A stretch of DNA of 64,000 bases. Source: Athripsodes cinereus (Eukaryota > Arthropoda > Insecta > Trichoptera > Leptoceridae). Under the pieces are notes generated by a model. It was not told the DNA's origin. It saw nothing but the letters and a program-made list of their open reading frames with translations, and ran no database searches. Made by a program: the position numbers and the translations under genes. The stretch spans positions 2,219,122-2,283,121 of the forward strand of contig OX388327.1 of assembly GCA_947579605.1 (NCBI GenBank), read 5' to 3'. Below are positions 1-10,859 of the stretch, piece by piece (positions within the stretch are counted from its first letter, which is position 1; each line of letters begins with the position of its first letter).

Positions 1-113
1 TCCATTTAATATGAATAAATATTTGAGAAAAAAATACGTGTTTATCAATGATACAATAAAGAATAAATAAACAATTATCTACATTTTTATGACAGCGGAG
101 TATTATTACATTT

Positions 114-312
114 TTGGAGTGTCCTGTTAAAGGATGTGTTCGACATTTCACATCATGAATTCATTGATGAAGTTTGCCATCCATCCTGAGTGTCTTAAAT
201 TTTAGTTGGAACGGAGAGGATGGCTTGCATGTTTGTTACATGCCGCTGGTCTGCTGACAAATCCACTTGTGGGATATGCTATGATGCTTTAGCAGTAGTT
301 GTAGTAGTAGTA
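114..312 (+). mobile_element. S1 non-autonomous retroelement, worn copy
   Basis: Member of a ~260-bp family repeated many times in the window. This copy keeps the 'GAGTGTCCTGT' block, the 'GCCATCCATCCTGAGTGTCTT' type block interrupted by substitutions, and the 'CCACTTGTGGGATATG' 3' hairpin followed by a GTA/TAG microsatellite. It has no coding capacity. The reference copy is at 23633-23891. Confidence 0.7.
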
Positions 313-452
313 AATTGAGAAGAAAAATGGTTAAACGATTGACTAGAAAGTTGAATAAAATAAAATTTGAAATATCGTAGATAGAAACAAACTGATATGT
401 ATAATATTACTGTAGATATGTATATTTATGTCTGTTTTGTTTTTTTTATTTT

Positions 453-600
453 AATAACCGGGTTAGTTGGAAGACATCGCATTTTAGCGATAAACTCGCC
501 CTCTGTACATTGAATTGTATGAATGATATTTTCTATGTTAATTTGTATTTTTGTAAACAATGTAGAATGAAGAATAAAATAAATAAATATGTTTTCAAAA
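453..600 (+). mobile_element. LINE 3' end (CR1/jockey-like tail)
   Basis: The block 'GGTTAGTTGGAAGACATCGC' with 'AACTCGCCCTCTGTACATTG' and a terminal AATAAAATAAATAAAT tail recurs at 34378, 37455 (minus) and 55431. It is a 5'-truncated 3' UTR of a non-LTR retrotransposon; no protein is left. Confidence 0.6.
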
Positions 601-1660
601 TAAATGGATATCTTACATCTTAAAAAGTTATTTAAAAAATTTGGATCTTCCATTATTCTAAAATATTTACTAAAGCAAAACTACATACCAAACTAAATAA
701 AAAAAAACGTTTAAAATAACAAAAAACTGATCCAATCATTGTGTATGGAATAAAAAATATTTAGGTAATATATAAAAAAAAATGCTAGTAACAAAATGGA
801 AGAAATCACTACATAGTGGTAATCTCGCCACTGCATAATTATCATCACATTTTTTCTTATGTAAACTAATTTGTTGATTTTGTTACGTGAATGATGATGT
901 TCAAAAAGAATATAATAAAAAAATAAATGAAATTGCCACACATATAGGAATTTGAAAACAATAATATAATAGCGACTATGAGAAAATATTGACTTAGCTA
1001 TCGCGAAAAGTTCTGGAATAAATGATAATATTATGACACGAACAAAACTGCTAAATGAATGCTACAATAAACACACTAATTGTTAAAAAAAAAAAACAAC
1101 AAACTAAAAACGATCATTAAGAAACAAATTAATTAAGGTATGAAGAAAAAAGAATGCGTAAAATTTAAACGCACCACTCGGACGGCAGCGCAAAAACAAA
1201 ATAAAGTCATTTTTGTTTTCATTAACTCTCGTCTGCAATACTGATAACTGTATGGGGTAAATGACCTTCGCACAATATCTCCTTTTCTTCTACAATCAAA
1301 ACTAGATCGAACTCGATTAAATTGAAACGTTTTATCAAAAGCTTTAATCAACTATATGTTGTGGATAAAATGAATGCTTCGTACAATTGAACATTGTTGC
1401 AAAATCACTATTAGCTTATTGTAAAACTTGTTCTGAAAACTCTGATCTTCATTTCTAGGTTATGTATCTAGGACTTGCTGTATGATTGTTATTATTATTA
1501 TTGTCAATATCCAGAGGAACTTTGTAAACTTTGAAACCTTTTTTATGTCTGTCTTATTATATTTCGTTATCCTTTTTGTATTGGGGTGTATTTTAGTTTA
1601 CTTTTTTTGGTAAACGTAAGCTGTATTATGTATTGTTTTTACCCCTCCAATTTGAAATAA
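601..1660. other. AT-rich spacer, no gene recognised
   Basis: Very AT-rich. A short piece at about 795-850 ('GGAAGAAATCACTACATAG') matches the LINE tails at 7365 and 35930. Nothing else recognisable; the short open frames here have no coding character. Confidence 0.5.
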
Positions 1661-1669
1661 TTTCATTAA

Positions 1670-1706
1670 TATATAAGTCGAATTTTATCCTTACAAAATC
1701 ATAAGC
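1670..1706 (+). promoter_or_regulatory. CP1 core promoter (TATA + Inr)
   Basis: TATATAAG at 1670-1677, then TCATAAGCAGTTTTC starting near 1699, about 31 nt downstream. The same arrangement stands before the other three cuticle genes. Translation starts at 1749. Confidence 0.7.
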
Positions 1707-1748
1707 AGTTTTCTACATAGAAAAGGCTAGTTTTATATTATCACAACA

Positions 1749-3454
1749 ATGAATCCAATTGTAAGTTGATAAATATATTTTTTTTGTCATTATTTAATAC
1801 TATCATTAATTTTATATTTCCATCACAAAATAAACTAACAAACTATTAAAAAAATCTTTAAAAAATATTTGATTATCAAAAATAAACTTAAATAAATAAA
1901 TAAAAAAATGAATTTATCGAAATAATCAACATTGATTTTTTATTGCAATTTTGAAACAGTTTTTTTTCATAAATTTGTTATAATATTGTTCAAAAATCGA
2001 TCTTTTATTATGGCTTTTTCAAAAGCCTGAAAGGTAAAAACTTTGCTCTAAAATGTTTGATAATAAACGATTTAAAGTTAAGATAAGTTTTCGCTGTATA
2101 CCAATAATCTTTAATATAACAAGGAAATAGTTATATCCTATGGAGGTTTTCCACTCTTTTTAGTTATTTTTCGAGTGTCCTGTGCGATTTTGAGACAGGT
2201 TTTCGTAAAACATCACGTTTGAGATATTTGACATCTTCGGTTCAGCAATGAGGTATGCCACCCATTCTGAACGTCTCAATTTTTATTAACACGAAGAGGA
2301 CAATTTGTATGCTTATTACAAGCAGTTAATCCGCTGGCTACCCCACTTGTGGGAAAAGATGGATGCATCTTTTCCCACAACGAACCCAAATACGAGTACA
2401 TCCCCATACAGCTTCACATAAAGCTTATTCCAACTTGTATCGTAATGGTGGAGTCAGTCGTAAAATATATCATTTAATTTTATTCTATTTTCATAAATCT
2501 ACTAATTGTCGCAATAATTTGTAATATTTGCTAAGATAATTAATATTGTTTTAGCTTTGAACCTGTAGTAAATAATATAATGATGCAATTTCGATACTAT
2601 GTTACAAAGACAATCATACTCTCTTACAATAACATTCCTATAAAGATTTTAATTTTGTAATATTAATTATAATTAATCTTAATATTTCAAAACAATTAAC
2701 AGTAGTTCAAGTTTAACTATTTTATTTTGGTACTAATTAGCTTGCACATTTAAAAAAAATTCTAATAATATGCTTAACACGGACCCAACACACAAGAATA
2801 AAATTATTTATATTCAGTCGGGTGACGAACAATGTTGTACCTAATATATTATAAAGATTCACATTTTGCGAACAATTATTTATCCCTATAATTTACCTCA
2901 CCAATCAATAGTAACTTACCAGAATACATTCACTAACGCCTATATTAATTTTAAAATCCTTTTCATTCCAGTTCTTCGCCGCTTTCCTCAGCTTCGGAGT
3001 CCTGGTCTCCGGCAGCGCGTGGGATGATGGACAATGGAAGGGAGAAGGTCTTGCTGAAAGCCAAGACTGGGGACAGTGGGATCACGGAAGCTGGGCAGGA
3101 AACTGGGCTGGTGCTGCCCCATGGGGACATTACGCCGGAGCCTGGGCTCATGGTGCCGCTCCTTTGGGACCAGACGGACGTGTTGTAGACACCCCTGAAG
3201 TCGCTCACGCTAAAGCCGCTCACTTAGCCGCTAAGGCCGCCGCTGGTGGACATGGCGCTTGGGCTCCAGCTGCCGCATGGGCTCCTGCCGCTTATGGTGC
3301 CTGGGGACACGCCGCTTGGGCTCCAGCTGCCGCTTGGGCTCATGGTGCCGCTCCCTTGGGACCAGACGGTCGTGTTGTAGACACCCCTGAAGTCGCTCAC
3401 GCTAAAGCCGCTCACTTGGCTGCCAAAGCTGCTGCCGGTGCCCATGCATGGTAA
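1749..3454 (+). CDS. Cuticular protein, 18-residue-motif type, Trp-rich (CP1)
   Basis: Two exons: 1749-1760 (ATG AAT CCA ATT, then gtaagt) and 2972-3454 (after ttccag), joined in phase 0 to give 164 residues. Residues 1 to about 20 (MNPIFFAAFLSFGVLVSGSA) are a signal peptide. Two copies of the cuticular motif, residues about 64-96 and 128-160, each read HGAAPLGPDG then RVVDTPEVAHAKAAHLAAK. They are separated by an Ala/Pro/Trp linker of AAAWAP-type repeats. I count about 14 Trp, concentrated in a W-D/G/Q-rich N-terminal domain and the linker, which is unusual for this class. The family is known as secreted structural exoskeleton proteins; the exact cuticle layer or stage is not visible. The two motif copies are nearly identical in DNA, suggesting recent duplication or conversion. 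The 1.2-kb intron holds an S1 element. Exon 1 is inferred from its match in form to CP2-CP4. Confidence 0.9.
2140..2366 (+). mobile_element. S1 element in the CP1 intron
   Basis: Degenerate S1 copy: 'TTCGAGTGTCCTGT', 'GAGGTATGCCACCCATTCTG' and 'CTGGCTACCCCACTTGTGGG' blocks occur in family order. It lies wholly inside intron 1761-2971. Confidence 0.75.
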
Positions 3455-3781
3455 CTCTTACAAGGAGAACTAAACAAACATTCCGACTGATCTAAATGCC
3501 TTAGAAGATATTATTATTAAAATAATTAAAATGTAAAAAAAAATACAAAACAAATGGTGCAAAAAATGACAATGAAATTTGATAACAAAAAAATATATCT
3601 AAAAAACAATACACGGTCGCAGAAAACTGACAAAACAATTTTTCGACCCCCATCCATCAGATCGTGCCACATTCATTTTTCTTTGTTTTTCTTTGCACCA
3701 TTTTGTAATCAATCGTGTATATATGTATATTCATTAGTCGAATATATAGTAGAACCCTAGTACCTACCTACTATCTCTTCA

Positions 3782-3819
3782 AAATCAATTTATCATTTTT
3801 TTAAATGATAAATTGATTT
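3782..3819. repeat. Perfect 17-bp inverted repeat downstream of CP1
   Basis: AAATCAATTTATCATTT and its exact complement separated by TTTT. It lies 330 bp past the CP1 stop codon. It could be a foldback remnant; a role in 3'-end formation is only speculation. Confidence 0.7.
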
Positions 3820-4083
3820 CTTTTACTTTTGTCTTTCTCTCATTGTATTTTTACTTCAATGCCTTACTCTGTTTCTCTGTTCCTTACTTTTTCTTTTCTT
3901 GTATATATATTTTATTTTTATTTTTATGCCAAAAGTTGTGATATAAATAAAATAATATGCAATATAAATATAAAATAAGTTGTTTCATTTCATATCAAGT
4001 AAAAATTATATTTAAAAATATATCTTTCCATTACATTTCATCGGCATATCACACAAGGGGCAGCAAGTAGACATGGTATAAAT

Positions 4084-4496
4084 ACTACTACTATATTATT
4101 ACTATACCCTCACGTCATGTCCTAGGAGGGGTAGGCAGAGAGAACGGAACGCCATATAGATCTATCCTTACATACTTCTTTCGCTTCCTCTACATTCATC
4201 CAGTTTCTCATACATGCACGCCGATTTCTCTTACTCAGCACACCTTAAGAATTTGGTCCACGTGATCAAGCCACGTGGTTCTTGGACGTCCGCGTTTCCT
4301 CACACCCCTTCTTTCAGATAAATACATCCTCTTCGTCATCCTTTCATCTTGCATTCGCTCAACATGTCCAAAACATCTCAACTTGTTTACACGCATTCTG
4401 TCCACAACACTCCTCTCGCATCCGCTCATTCTCCTGATATACTCATTCTTCACTCTATCTCGCAACGTTTTACCAACCATGTTATAAATACAGTAC
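4084..4496 (-). mobile_element. RTE-like LINE C-terminus, family B
   Basis: Minus-strand translation gives the RTE-type post-RT tail: TLRDRVKNEYIRRMSGCERS, then RMRVNKLRCFGHVERM, then RGRPRTTWLDHVDQIL. It ends in a TATAG/TAGTAG microsatellite. 5'-truncated, with worn ends. The best copy of this family is at 58860-59332. Confidence 0.8.
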
Positions 4497-4517
4497 ATAT
4501 ATCTCCAAAATTTAGTA

Positions 4518-4628
4518 ACCAGCTGTCCTCTACGTACCAAAAAATAAATTAAGACATTTAGGATGGGTGACAAACCTCATCAATCAAGATTGACAACGTC
4601 TTTAAAAGACGAAAGACGTCTCTCTCCA
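4518..4628 (-). mobile_element. S1 fragment abutting a half foldback element
   Basis: 4518-4582 is an S1 piece in minus orientation (AAGACATTTAGGATGGGTGACA). 4590-4628 is one arm of the palindromic family Y (GACGAAAGACGTCTCTCT), whose full copies are at 42048, 61924 and 62716. Confidence 0.6.
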
Positions 4629-4639
4629 TTAAAATCTAT

Positions 4640-4958
4640 ATACTTACTTACTTCCGATGGCCAAACAGCCCTTGTAGAACCTTTGCCTCCGAAACAATAG
4701 ATCTCCAAGCCTTTCTATCTTGAGCAATGGACTGCCAGTCGTCTTTAGCATTGAGCTCCTCTAGATCTCGGTTGATGTTATCCAACAATCTTTGTCTTGG
4801 TATGCCTGACGGTCTTCTGCCCTCGGGTATAACCTGCAGAATACCTTTAGTCGCCCTTTCTTCTCCGGATCTAACGACGTGGCCAATCCATGCCAATCTT
4901 CGGGATCTGATCTCACTTGTGATGAAAGGTTGATTAATTGTGGAGCGAATTTCTTGTA
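4640..4958 (-). mobile_element. RTE-like LINE C-terminus, family D
   Basis: Minus-strand product reads LAWIGHVVRSGEERATKGIL, RRPSGIPRQRLLDNI, then DDWQSIAQDRKAWRSIV. These are the WxGHVxR and AQDRxxWR signatures of RTE/craniofacial-type LINE tails. The 3' end is a TAAG-type microsatellite at 4640. A second copy is at 48002-48229. Confidence 0.8.
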
Positions 4959-5140
4959 TATTTAATAAAAAAAATTTTTTTTTTTGATTTCATTATGTAA
5001 TTTTACTACTTAAACACCGACACAGTGAATATTTAAAATGTCTTTGTTTAATCATCTAAATTTGAATAATTAATTATTATGTTACAGTTTCGAGGCATTT
5101 TGAATGTTTTGAAGAGGTATTCTGCAATGCTCTTCCGTTA

Positions 5141-5281
5141 CTTGATTGGACATAAATAGCGATCGATTTCAGCAAACTGTTGCCATTTGATGAGCAAAAC
5201 AATCGATTCAAGCTATAATATTGTTTTGCTCATCAATGAAAACAGTTTGCTGAAATCGATCGCGATTTATATACACTCAAG
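5141..5281. mobile_element. 141-bp MITE with TA target duplication
   Basis: Almost perfect foldback: the left arm starts CTTGATTGGACATAAAT and the right arm ends in the complement of CTTGAGTGTATATAAAT. About 60 bp per arm pair, including CGATCGATTTCAGCAAACTG. Flanked by TA on both sides, as expected for Tc1/mariner-type insertion. Confidence 0.75.
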
Positions 5282-5465
5282 TATCAGGAGTCCATTATAG
5301 GATACACCATTAAAAACATTAATAAATTCTTTACTTTTTCCAACACCTGCCTTTTACAGGACACATGAAAACTAAGGTAAAAGAGAGGGGGAACAGCTCT
5401 TTCTTGGGTGCTCCACATATTCAATTTTCTGTGTTGTTAAAATATAAAGATATTCAGAGTTCGTC

Positions 5466-5720
5466 GGTACCAGCCTAGAGGTAGAGTCTCAGCCTCGTGA
5501 ACAGGGGTCCGTGGTTCGATCCCAGATGCTGGCAAGCCCCCCTTTCACGGTACAAGCTTTTAGCTTGTGAAAGGTGTATAAGGTTGTATTTGGGTTTAAG
5601 TATATCAAAACCCAGATAAAGCTTTCTAAAAGAAATTGTAGGTGTTTTGCCTTAATGCTTTCTGAAAAATGTTTAATATCTTTTACCGTGGAGCAACCGG
5701 CAACGAACTGGTATCCCATT
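5466..5720 (+). mobile_element. tRNA-derived SINE, family SINE-1
   Basis: The head carries an A-box-like TAGAGGTAGAGT and a B box GGTTCGATCCC at 5514-5524, but the acceptor arms do not pair as in a real tRNA. The body (CAAGCTTTTAGCTTGTGAAA) matches the reverse copy at 45000-45162. Confidence 0.75.
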
Positions 5721-5886
5721 CTTTTTTTTCTAGGTTTGCATCAAAGCTAAAAGCAATGATATACTCGTAGAACCAAAAAATTATAATAAATAAAGATAGA
5801 TGTCGGTAGAGAAATAACTAATAAAGTATGTACATCTATTAGTAGTGAAGTATGATGAGTGCAATTCTATCTACCAACATTAATAA

Positions 5887-6412
5887 GTATCCAGCATGCG
5901 GTACCCATACTTGGTGTCCCAGAACAATACATACATACACATGAAGCTGTCTTTTGCGTTTGATAATTGGAAGAGAGTAATCAGTATGTCGCCCGGTAGC
6001 TTAGTTCGATAAAGCACACCTCACGAAAAGGATGGGTTACGGGTTCAAGTTTCATGCGGGGCTCGGCCAAATAAGGTGACGCTGTCTTTTCTAAGCCTTA
6101 TAATAATGATAGTTCTTCTTCTTCTTCTTTTGCTTCAGTTAGGACTATGTCCCGTGATTCTCAGAGCCTGCTCCTGGAAGGTGGATATCCAACTGTCCCT
6201 CCATCGTTTAGGTGGTCTTCCTGGGGGTCTGTTTCCTGTCATGCGTTCATCTGCTGCTATTCTGACCACTCGATCTGAGCTCGCCCTCCCCACATGATCT
6301 CTCCAGAAACGTCTTCTTGTACTGCCCCATCGCACAATATCTTCGACATTACAGAGTCCTCCTGAAGGAGTCCTCCTGAAGGAATGATAGTTTCATGTGT
6401 TAAATTTACAAA
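5887..6412 (+). mobile_element. tRNA-like SINE, family SINE-3, interrupted
   Basis: 'AAGTATCCAGCATGCGGTAC' upstream, then a tRNA-like region with B box GGGTTCAAGTTTC near 6041, then AAGGTGACGCTGTCTTTTCT. The body is split by an RTE-like fragment at about 6116-6385 and resumes as 'GATAGTTTCATGTGTTAAAT'. An uninterrupted copy is at 57529-57775. Confidence 0.65.
6116..6358 (-). mobile_element. RTE-like LINE C-terminus, family E
   Basis: Minus-strand product: VRWGSTRRRFWRDHVGRA, then GNRPPGRPPKRWRDSW. It begins at an AAG-rich tail (complement of TTCTTCTTC) and lies inside SINE-3. Sister copy at 45243-45560. Confidence 0.75.
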
Positions 6413-6569
6413 AAATACTATACTATGCCAACACGACATACCCAACAAGTGGGGTAGCCAGCAGACCGTCTTCTCTGTGCCAACAAAATAATAGGACATT
6501 CAGGATGGGGGGTAAGCCTCATCGCTGAATTTGAGATGAAAAATGTCATTTTACAAAAACACCTGCCTG
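6413..6569 (-). mobile_element. S1 element, 3' two-thirds
   Basis: Reverse orientation: 'CCCAACAAGTGGGGTAGCC', 'GGACATTCAGGATGG' and 'AACACCTGCCT' blocks in the expected order. It ends in an ACTAT tail on the left. Confidence 0.75.
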
Positions 6570-6599
6570 TTTACAAAAAATGCTTATTCAATATTGTCA

Positions 6600-6735
6600 C
6601 GAATCATGGGAGGATTAAACAGCGCTCAAACGTATCATTAAAAATTCAATGGAATGCGCAGAACAGGGACAAGTTCGCCGAGGTGATCGCCAACGTCGGG
6701 GGGACCCGATAAAGCACTTTGAAGAAGAAGAAGAT
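6600..6735 (+). mobile_element. RTE-like LINE extreme C-terminus
   Basis: Reads RDKFAEVIANVGGTR and a stop, then a GAAGAAGAAG tail. The same end, in reverse, is at 8075-8260, and a shorter one lies near 30365-30415. Confidence 0.6.
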
Positions 6736-6749
6736 TGAACATTCGACAG

Positions 6750-7105
6750 TAAGAACATCGAGTGTCTTATAAAAGGCAGGTATCCGTAAAACATACATAC
6801 ATACATACATCTTCTTCCCCTTGTCCTAGTTGGGTCGGGGGCCCATTGCGCCTAGGTACCTCCTCCAGAGATCCCTGTCCACCGCTGCTTCCAGGACCTC
6901 TGGCCACTCCAAATCAAGTCTTTCAACACACAAGTAAAACATAGCGTTTGACATAATTATTTAACATCTACAGTTCAGCATTGATGAGGTATGCCACCCA
7001 ACCTGAATGTCTTTACTTTTATTAGCACGACTACTTAAGCATGTTTATAACGTGTCTAGTTGGTTTGGTTTGTTGGATAATCCATGCGTGATAAATGGCG
7101 TGATG
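6750..7105 (+). mobile_element. S1 element split by a later LINE insertion
   Basis: The S1 5' part (TCGAGTGTCTTATAAAAGGC) stops at 6795 and resumes at 6934 after an RTE-like insert. It continues to the ATGGCGTGATGGTATG end. Confidence 0.75.
6796..6933 (-). mobile_element. RTE-like LINE 3' fragment with 10-bp TSD
   Basis: Minus-strand product contains EWPEVLEAAVDRDLWRR, an RTE-like C-terminal signature, and ends in a (CATA)n tail. The target duplication GTAAAACATA occurs at 6786-6795 and 6934-6943, dating this insertion after the surrounding S1. Confidence 0.8.
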
Positions 7106-7364
7106 GTATGTATGATTGATTAAATTAGTTAATCCTCGAGTAGTTAATTATTTTTTAAATGTCCCACAAATTCCAGTTAATTGTTACATTGAAGAACCCA
7201 CCGACTACCCGAAAAATATAGGAACTTCCATTTGTCCGATTTCTTTGTAGCAGATATTTTCACATGTTGGCCAATGTACTGGCTGGCAAAACCATCTTTG
7301 ATGACATGTTATACGTGGTTTTTGCATTTTTACTGGATTTTTCACACCTGCATCAGTGAAGATG

Positions 7365-7440
7365 GTTAGATGGAAGAAATCACTATTGATAGTGATAACT
7401 TTGGCACTGCATATCGTCCTAGTATTTAAAGTTATATTAT
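7365..7440 (+). mobile_element. LINE 3' tail fragment
   Basis: 'TTAGATGGAAGAAATCAC' and 'GCATATCGTCCTAGTAT' match the longer copy at 35930-36105. No coding sequence. Confidence 0.5.
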
Positions 7441-7778
7441 GAAAATATGCCAAAAAAATTAAATAAAGATATTAAGAATATTACTCAACAACCAGCTCAT
7501 CCACACAACCAACAAATAGTAAAACTCTCTTTTGTAGAAAACAGGGAAGGTGTCGTGGCACATAAGAATCGGCCTAAGCTGGCTTAAGGACACTTTGCCC
7601 AAGATGGTACGTTAGCAAATCCACCAATTTCTGTTTCAAACCATTACGTTCGACATCTGTTGAACGCATATGTCAACTTACAGCAGTTACTTTTATTATT
7701 GTGTTCAAGGCTGTTGATAATATAATCTATCGTTGATTGTCAACCTGAAACACTAGATGGTGCTAGAAAATGACACTG

Positions 7779-7989
7779 CAGGGTTGATCTTGACAAAACT
7801 AAACACGTTCTTAATCTATTCTTAATCTTGATCATACGACGCATGAAGGGACTATGGTCAAAAACACCGCGCTACCGCTAACGCGCGATCGGTTTGCGTG
7901 TATTTTTGGCCAATAGTCACTTCGTGCGTCGTATGATCAAGATCAAGACTAGATTAAGATCGTGTTTAGTTTTGTCAAGAGTAGCCCTG
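7779..7989. mobile_element. 211-bp MITE with ~30-bp terminal inverted repeats
   Basis: The left end CAGGGTTGATCTTGACAAAA pairs with the right end, whose complement is CAGGGCTACTCTTGACAAAA; the match continues through ACTAAACACG. Sub-terminal inverted blocks (TCATACGACGCA) extend it further. I could not find a clear target duplication, so the superfamily is open (hAT-like CAGGG start). Confidence 0.75.
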
Positions 7990-8074
7990 CTGTTCTCCTA
8001 TTTACAGCGTCGTTTTGACCAATGGCATTTGGTATGAAGTATATTTTTCACATTTAACTGGGAAACACTCCTTT

Positions 8075-8260
8075 AATCTTCTTCTTCAAGTACCTTGTTG
8101 GGTCATCACAACGTTGGCAATCACCTGGGCGAACTTGTCCCTGTCCTGCGCTACTCGGAACAGCTCCTCCACACTTCGGTTGCAGCCAGTCTACTCCCAA
8201 ATGTTTCGCAGCCATGACATCTATTTCCTACCGGGCCCTCAGCGTCCTTCAATTTTCCTC
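8075..8260 (-). mobile_element. RTE-like LINE C-terminal remnant
   Basis: Minus-strand FRVAQDRDKFAQVIANV followed by the AAGAAGAAG tail. Frames break soon upstream. The plus-strand open frame over this region is a shadow. Confidence 0.6.
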
Positions 8261-8681
8261 TTTAATATCAGTTGGAGAAGGTGGTACTTTCCCCACGCAG
8301 AACATGACCCAGATGTGAAACCTTCCGAACCTTGATGATTGAAAACAGCTACCTGTCAACTCTAGCTCGCCTCAGAACTTCGGTATTGGTAACCATGTCT
8401 GTCCAGGGATATTTGAGCATTCGGCGATGGAGACACATTTCGAATTTATCCTTTTACAACCGCGTTTCAAATAAGGTTCTTCGAGAATGAAAAAATGTGG
8501 TGATATACCTACTTTTAATCTTTTATTTACAATAATAACTTAAACACAAGTCTGAGTGTCACGTTCCACTACTACGAAGAAGTATCTACCCAAAGACGAG
8601 TACTTGTGTCTAGTCGAAAGGAATGTAGATATTAAAAAACCTCGATCCTTAGTCTAATGCCTATATATTATATATACCTAG

Positions 8682-8935
8682 ACGGCTGGTGTGGCGCAGA
8701 GGTAACGCTCTTGCCTTTGAGTCACGAGGTCCCGGGTTCGATTCCTAGCCAGGGCAAAGTGAAGAATGACCTTTTTCAAATTGTTTTGGGTCTGGGTGTT
8801 ACATGTATGTATATGTGTTCAGTGCATTATATATGTGTGTCGTCGCGTAAGTACCCACAGTACAAGATTCATATCTTAATTTGGGACTAGCTCGCTCTGT
8901 GTGAATTGTCTATGCATTTTATGTTACATTACATA
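8682..8935 (+). mobile_element. tRNA-derived SINE, family SINE-2, full-length head
   Basis: A box TGGCGCAGAGGT at 8692-8703 and B box GGTTCGATTCC at 8735-8745, correctly spaced. A non-tRNA body follows (GGTCTGGGTGTTACATGT, TAGTACCCA-like, GGGACTAGCTCGCTCTGTGT). 3' body copies recur at 24472 and in 42890-43760; heads recur at 52110-52312. Confidence 0.8.
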
Positions 8936-9052
8936 ACCTTCTACTTATGGAGAAAATCATTCACTACACAAATGATCACAAAGAGTCGTAAGTTTTAAAA
9001 ATAGTCTCCAATGCGAAAAAGCTGGAAGCAAAAAGAATACAAATAGGTCTTC

Positions 9053-9320
9053 TATTAAAAAAGCGAGCAACGAGCTAACTGGATTGGCCACAACATAAGG
9101 CACCCAGGACTACTCATCGCTATCGCGGAGGGTAAGAACGAGGGGACAAATGGCAGAGGTCGACCAAGAGACGCGTATATGGACCAACTGAAGAGGGACA
9201 TGAACTGTGGCTCATACGTAGAGCTGAAAAGACTGGCTGAGAATAGAGACGAATGTAGAAGAAAAACCAAACTCGTTGCAGACCAATCCAATGGATTGTT
9301 ACTCATTATATATGTATATA
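9053..9320 (+). mobile_element. RTE-like LINE C-terminus, family F
   Basis: After a frame break the product reads DQLKRDMNCGSYVELKRLAE then NRDECRRKTKLVADQ. It is the same tail as the copy at 60475-60735. A TATATG-rich end leads straight into the next element. Confidence 0.75.
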
Positions 9321-9329
9321 TTAAAAAAG

Positions 9330-10655
9330 CCAGTACCAGTGATGAAAAATTATTGAAAAAGCTCCAATCTGGAAAATGTAAAAGACTGAATTTAACGGAA
9401 GCTTTTAATATTAATAAAAGATTAATTATGAAAATTGAAAAAATGGGAATCCGAGGTATTGAGTTAAACTGGATGAAGAGCTATATGAGCGAAAGAAAGC
9501 AGTTTACTGTGTTTAGAAACAGTCTATCTGATGAGATGCCAACAAATAGAGGTGTACCGCAAGGTTCAGTATTGGGACCGTTGTTATTTGTTCTGTACAT
9601 GAATGACATTGTTGGATGTGTGGAAAATAGTCATATGAAACTTTTTGCTGATTATTCTCTTGTTTTCTTAGAATGTAAGGATTTAGATGAGGTTATAATA
9701 AAAATGCAGAGGGATTTGACTTTGATTTCGAATTGGCTAAATTGTAATAGGTTAAAACTGAATGTTAGTAAAACAAAATTTATGATAATGGGAAACTGTA
9801 ACAGAGATCACACAGGGTTAACTTTAGATGGGGAAAATTTGGAGAAAGTGGAAGAAATAAAATATTTGGGGGTATTATTGGATTGAAAGTTGTCATTTGC
9901 ATCGAATATAAATTGTGTCTTAAAAAAAGTAAATAAAAAAATTGGATTTATGAATAGAATAAGAAATTCTTTGGATAGTGAATCGCGTAGGTTAGTGTAT
10001 AATTCCATAGTTGTACCACATTTTAATTATTGTTCATCGGTCTTGTTCTTATCGAACAGGACTGATTTAAATAAATTACAGATTGCACAGAACAGGGCCA
10101 TGAGAACTATTTTGGGATGTAATAGGTATGCTAGAATTAATGATATGTTGTCAAGATTAAAATTTTTAAATGTTAGAAGGATGTTATGCTTGAATGTTTT
10201 TGTCCTAATTTATAAGATTAAAAATAAAATGGTGCCACGATACCTGTTGAATAGTGTTAGATATAATTTTGAAATACATGAATACCCCACGAGAGGGCGT
10301 GACTTGTTCAGAATAAAGGTGCCGAGACGTGCGAGTACAGAGAGAAGTCTCTTTTACAGAGGCTTCAGACTCTTCAACGATTTGCCGTCACATATAAGAT
10401 CTGCACCGAATGTACCGACCTTTCGTGGTGGGTGCATAAAATTTTTGTTAGAAAAAAATAATTTTGATGATTGGGTATCGTGACACCCTGTATGACTGTA
10501 ATGTATGAATGTTGGGAATGGAAGGCGACTGAGCGAGTGTATTGTTGTAAGTTTAGTAAGTAAGTTAGACTAAAATTTATGTTTGTTATAAGTTATTTTT
10601 AAGGTATAATTATAACTTTATAAAATAAATAAAATAAAATAAATAAATAAATAGC
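9330..10655 (+). pseudogene. 5'-truncated jockey/CR1-type LINE, broken reverse transcriptase
   Basis: Encodes the C-terminal half of a non-LTR reverse transcriptase in one frame, 9330-10483, interrupted by a single in-frame TGA at 9884-9886. Visible motifs: NRGVPQGSVLGPLLFVLYMN (RT block 4/5); FADYS where the catalytic FADD is expected, so the second Asp is Tyr; WLNCNRLKLNVSKTKFM; KYLGVLLD; and PHFNYCSSVLF in the thumb. An AATAAATAAAATAAA tail ends it near 10655. The endonuclease and RT fingers are missing. The lost Asp and the stop both say it is dead. Confidence 0.85.
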
Positions 10656-10685
10656 TGTTGAGTATATATATATATATTTTTTTTA

Positions 10686-10830
10686 TTGTTTTACTGGATT
10701 TGGGCACAACGTACAGATGACAAAACCAATCAAATATCTCGACTGGAGAACCATGTTTACACAATGTAACATTGTGTAAACATGGCTCTCCAGTCGAGAT
10801 ATCTTATTGAAATGATCTAGAGTTTGTGTG
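10686..10830 (+). mobile_element. Family Z repeat carrying a 70-bp perfect-type hairpin
   Basis: Starts 'TTACTGGATTTGGGCACAAC', shared with 50195, 56475 and 58250. At 10734-10803 ATCTCGACTGGAGAACCATG and TTTACACAATG fold back onto their complement with about one mismatch. Other copies keep only part of this hairpin. Confidence 0.65.
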
Positions 10831-10859
10831 TTCACATTGTGAAAAGACATTTTAAACGT

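Noticed and set aside
2963..3445. Minus-strand Ser/Gly-rich open frames over CP1
   Set aside because: Antisense shadow of CP1 exon 2.
8682..8760. tRNA gene
   Set aside because: A and B boxes are good but the acceptor stem does not pair and a repeated non-tRNA body follows: it is a SINE head. The same holds for 5466, 45095, 52250 and 57632.
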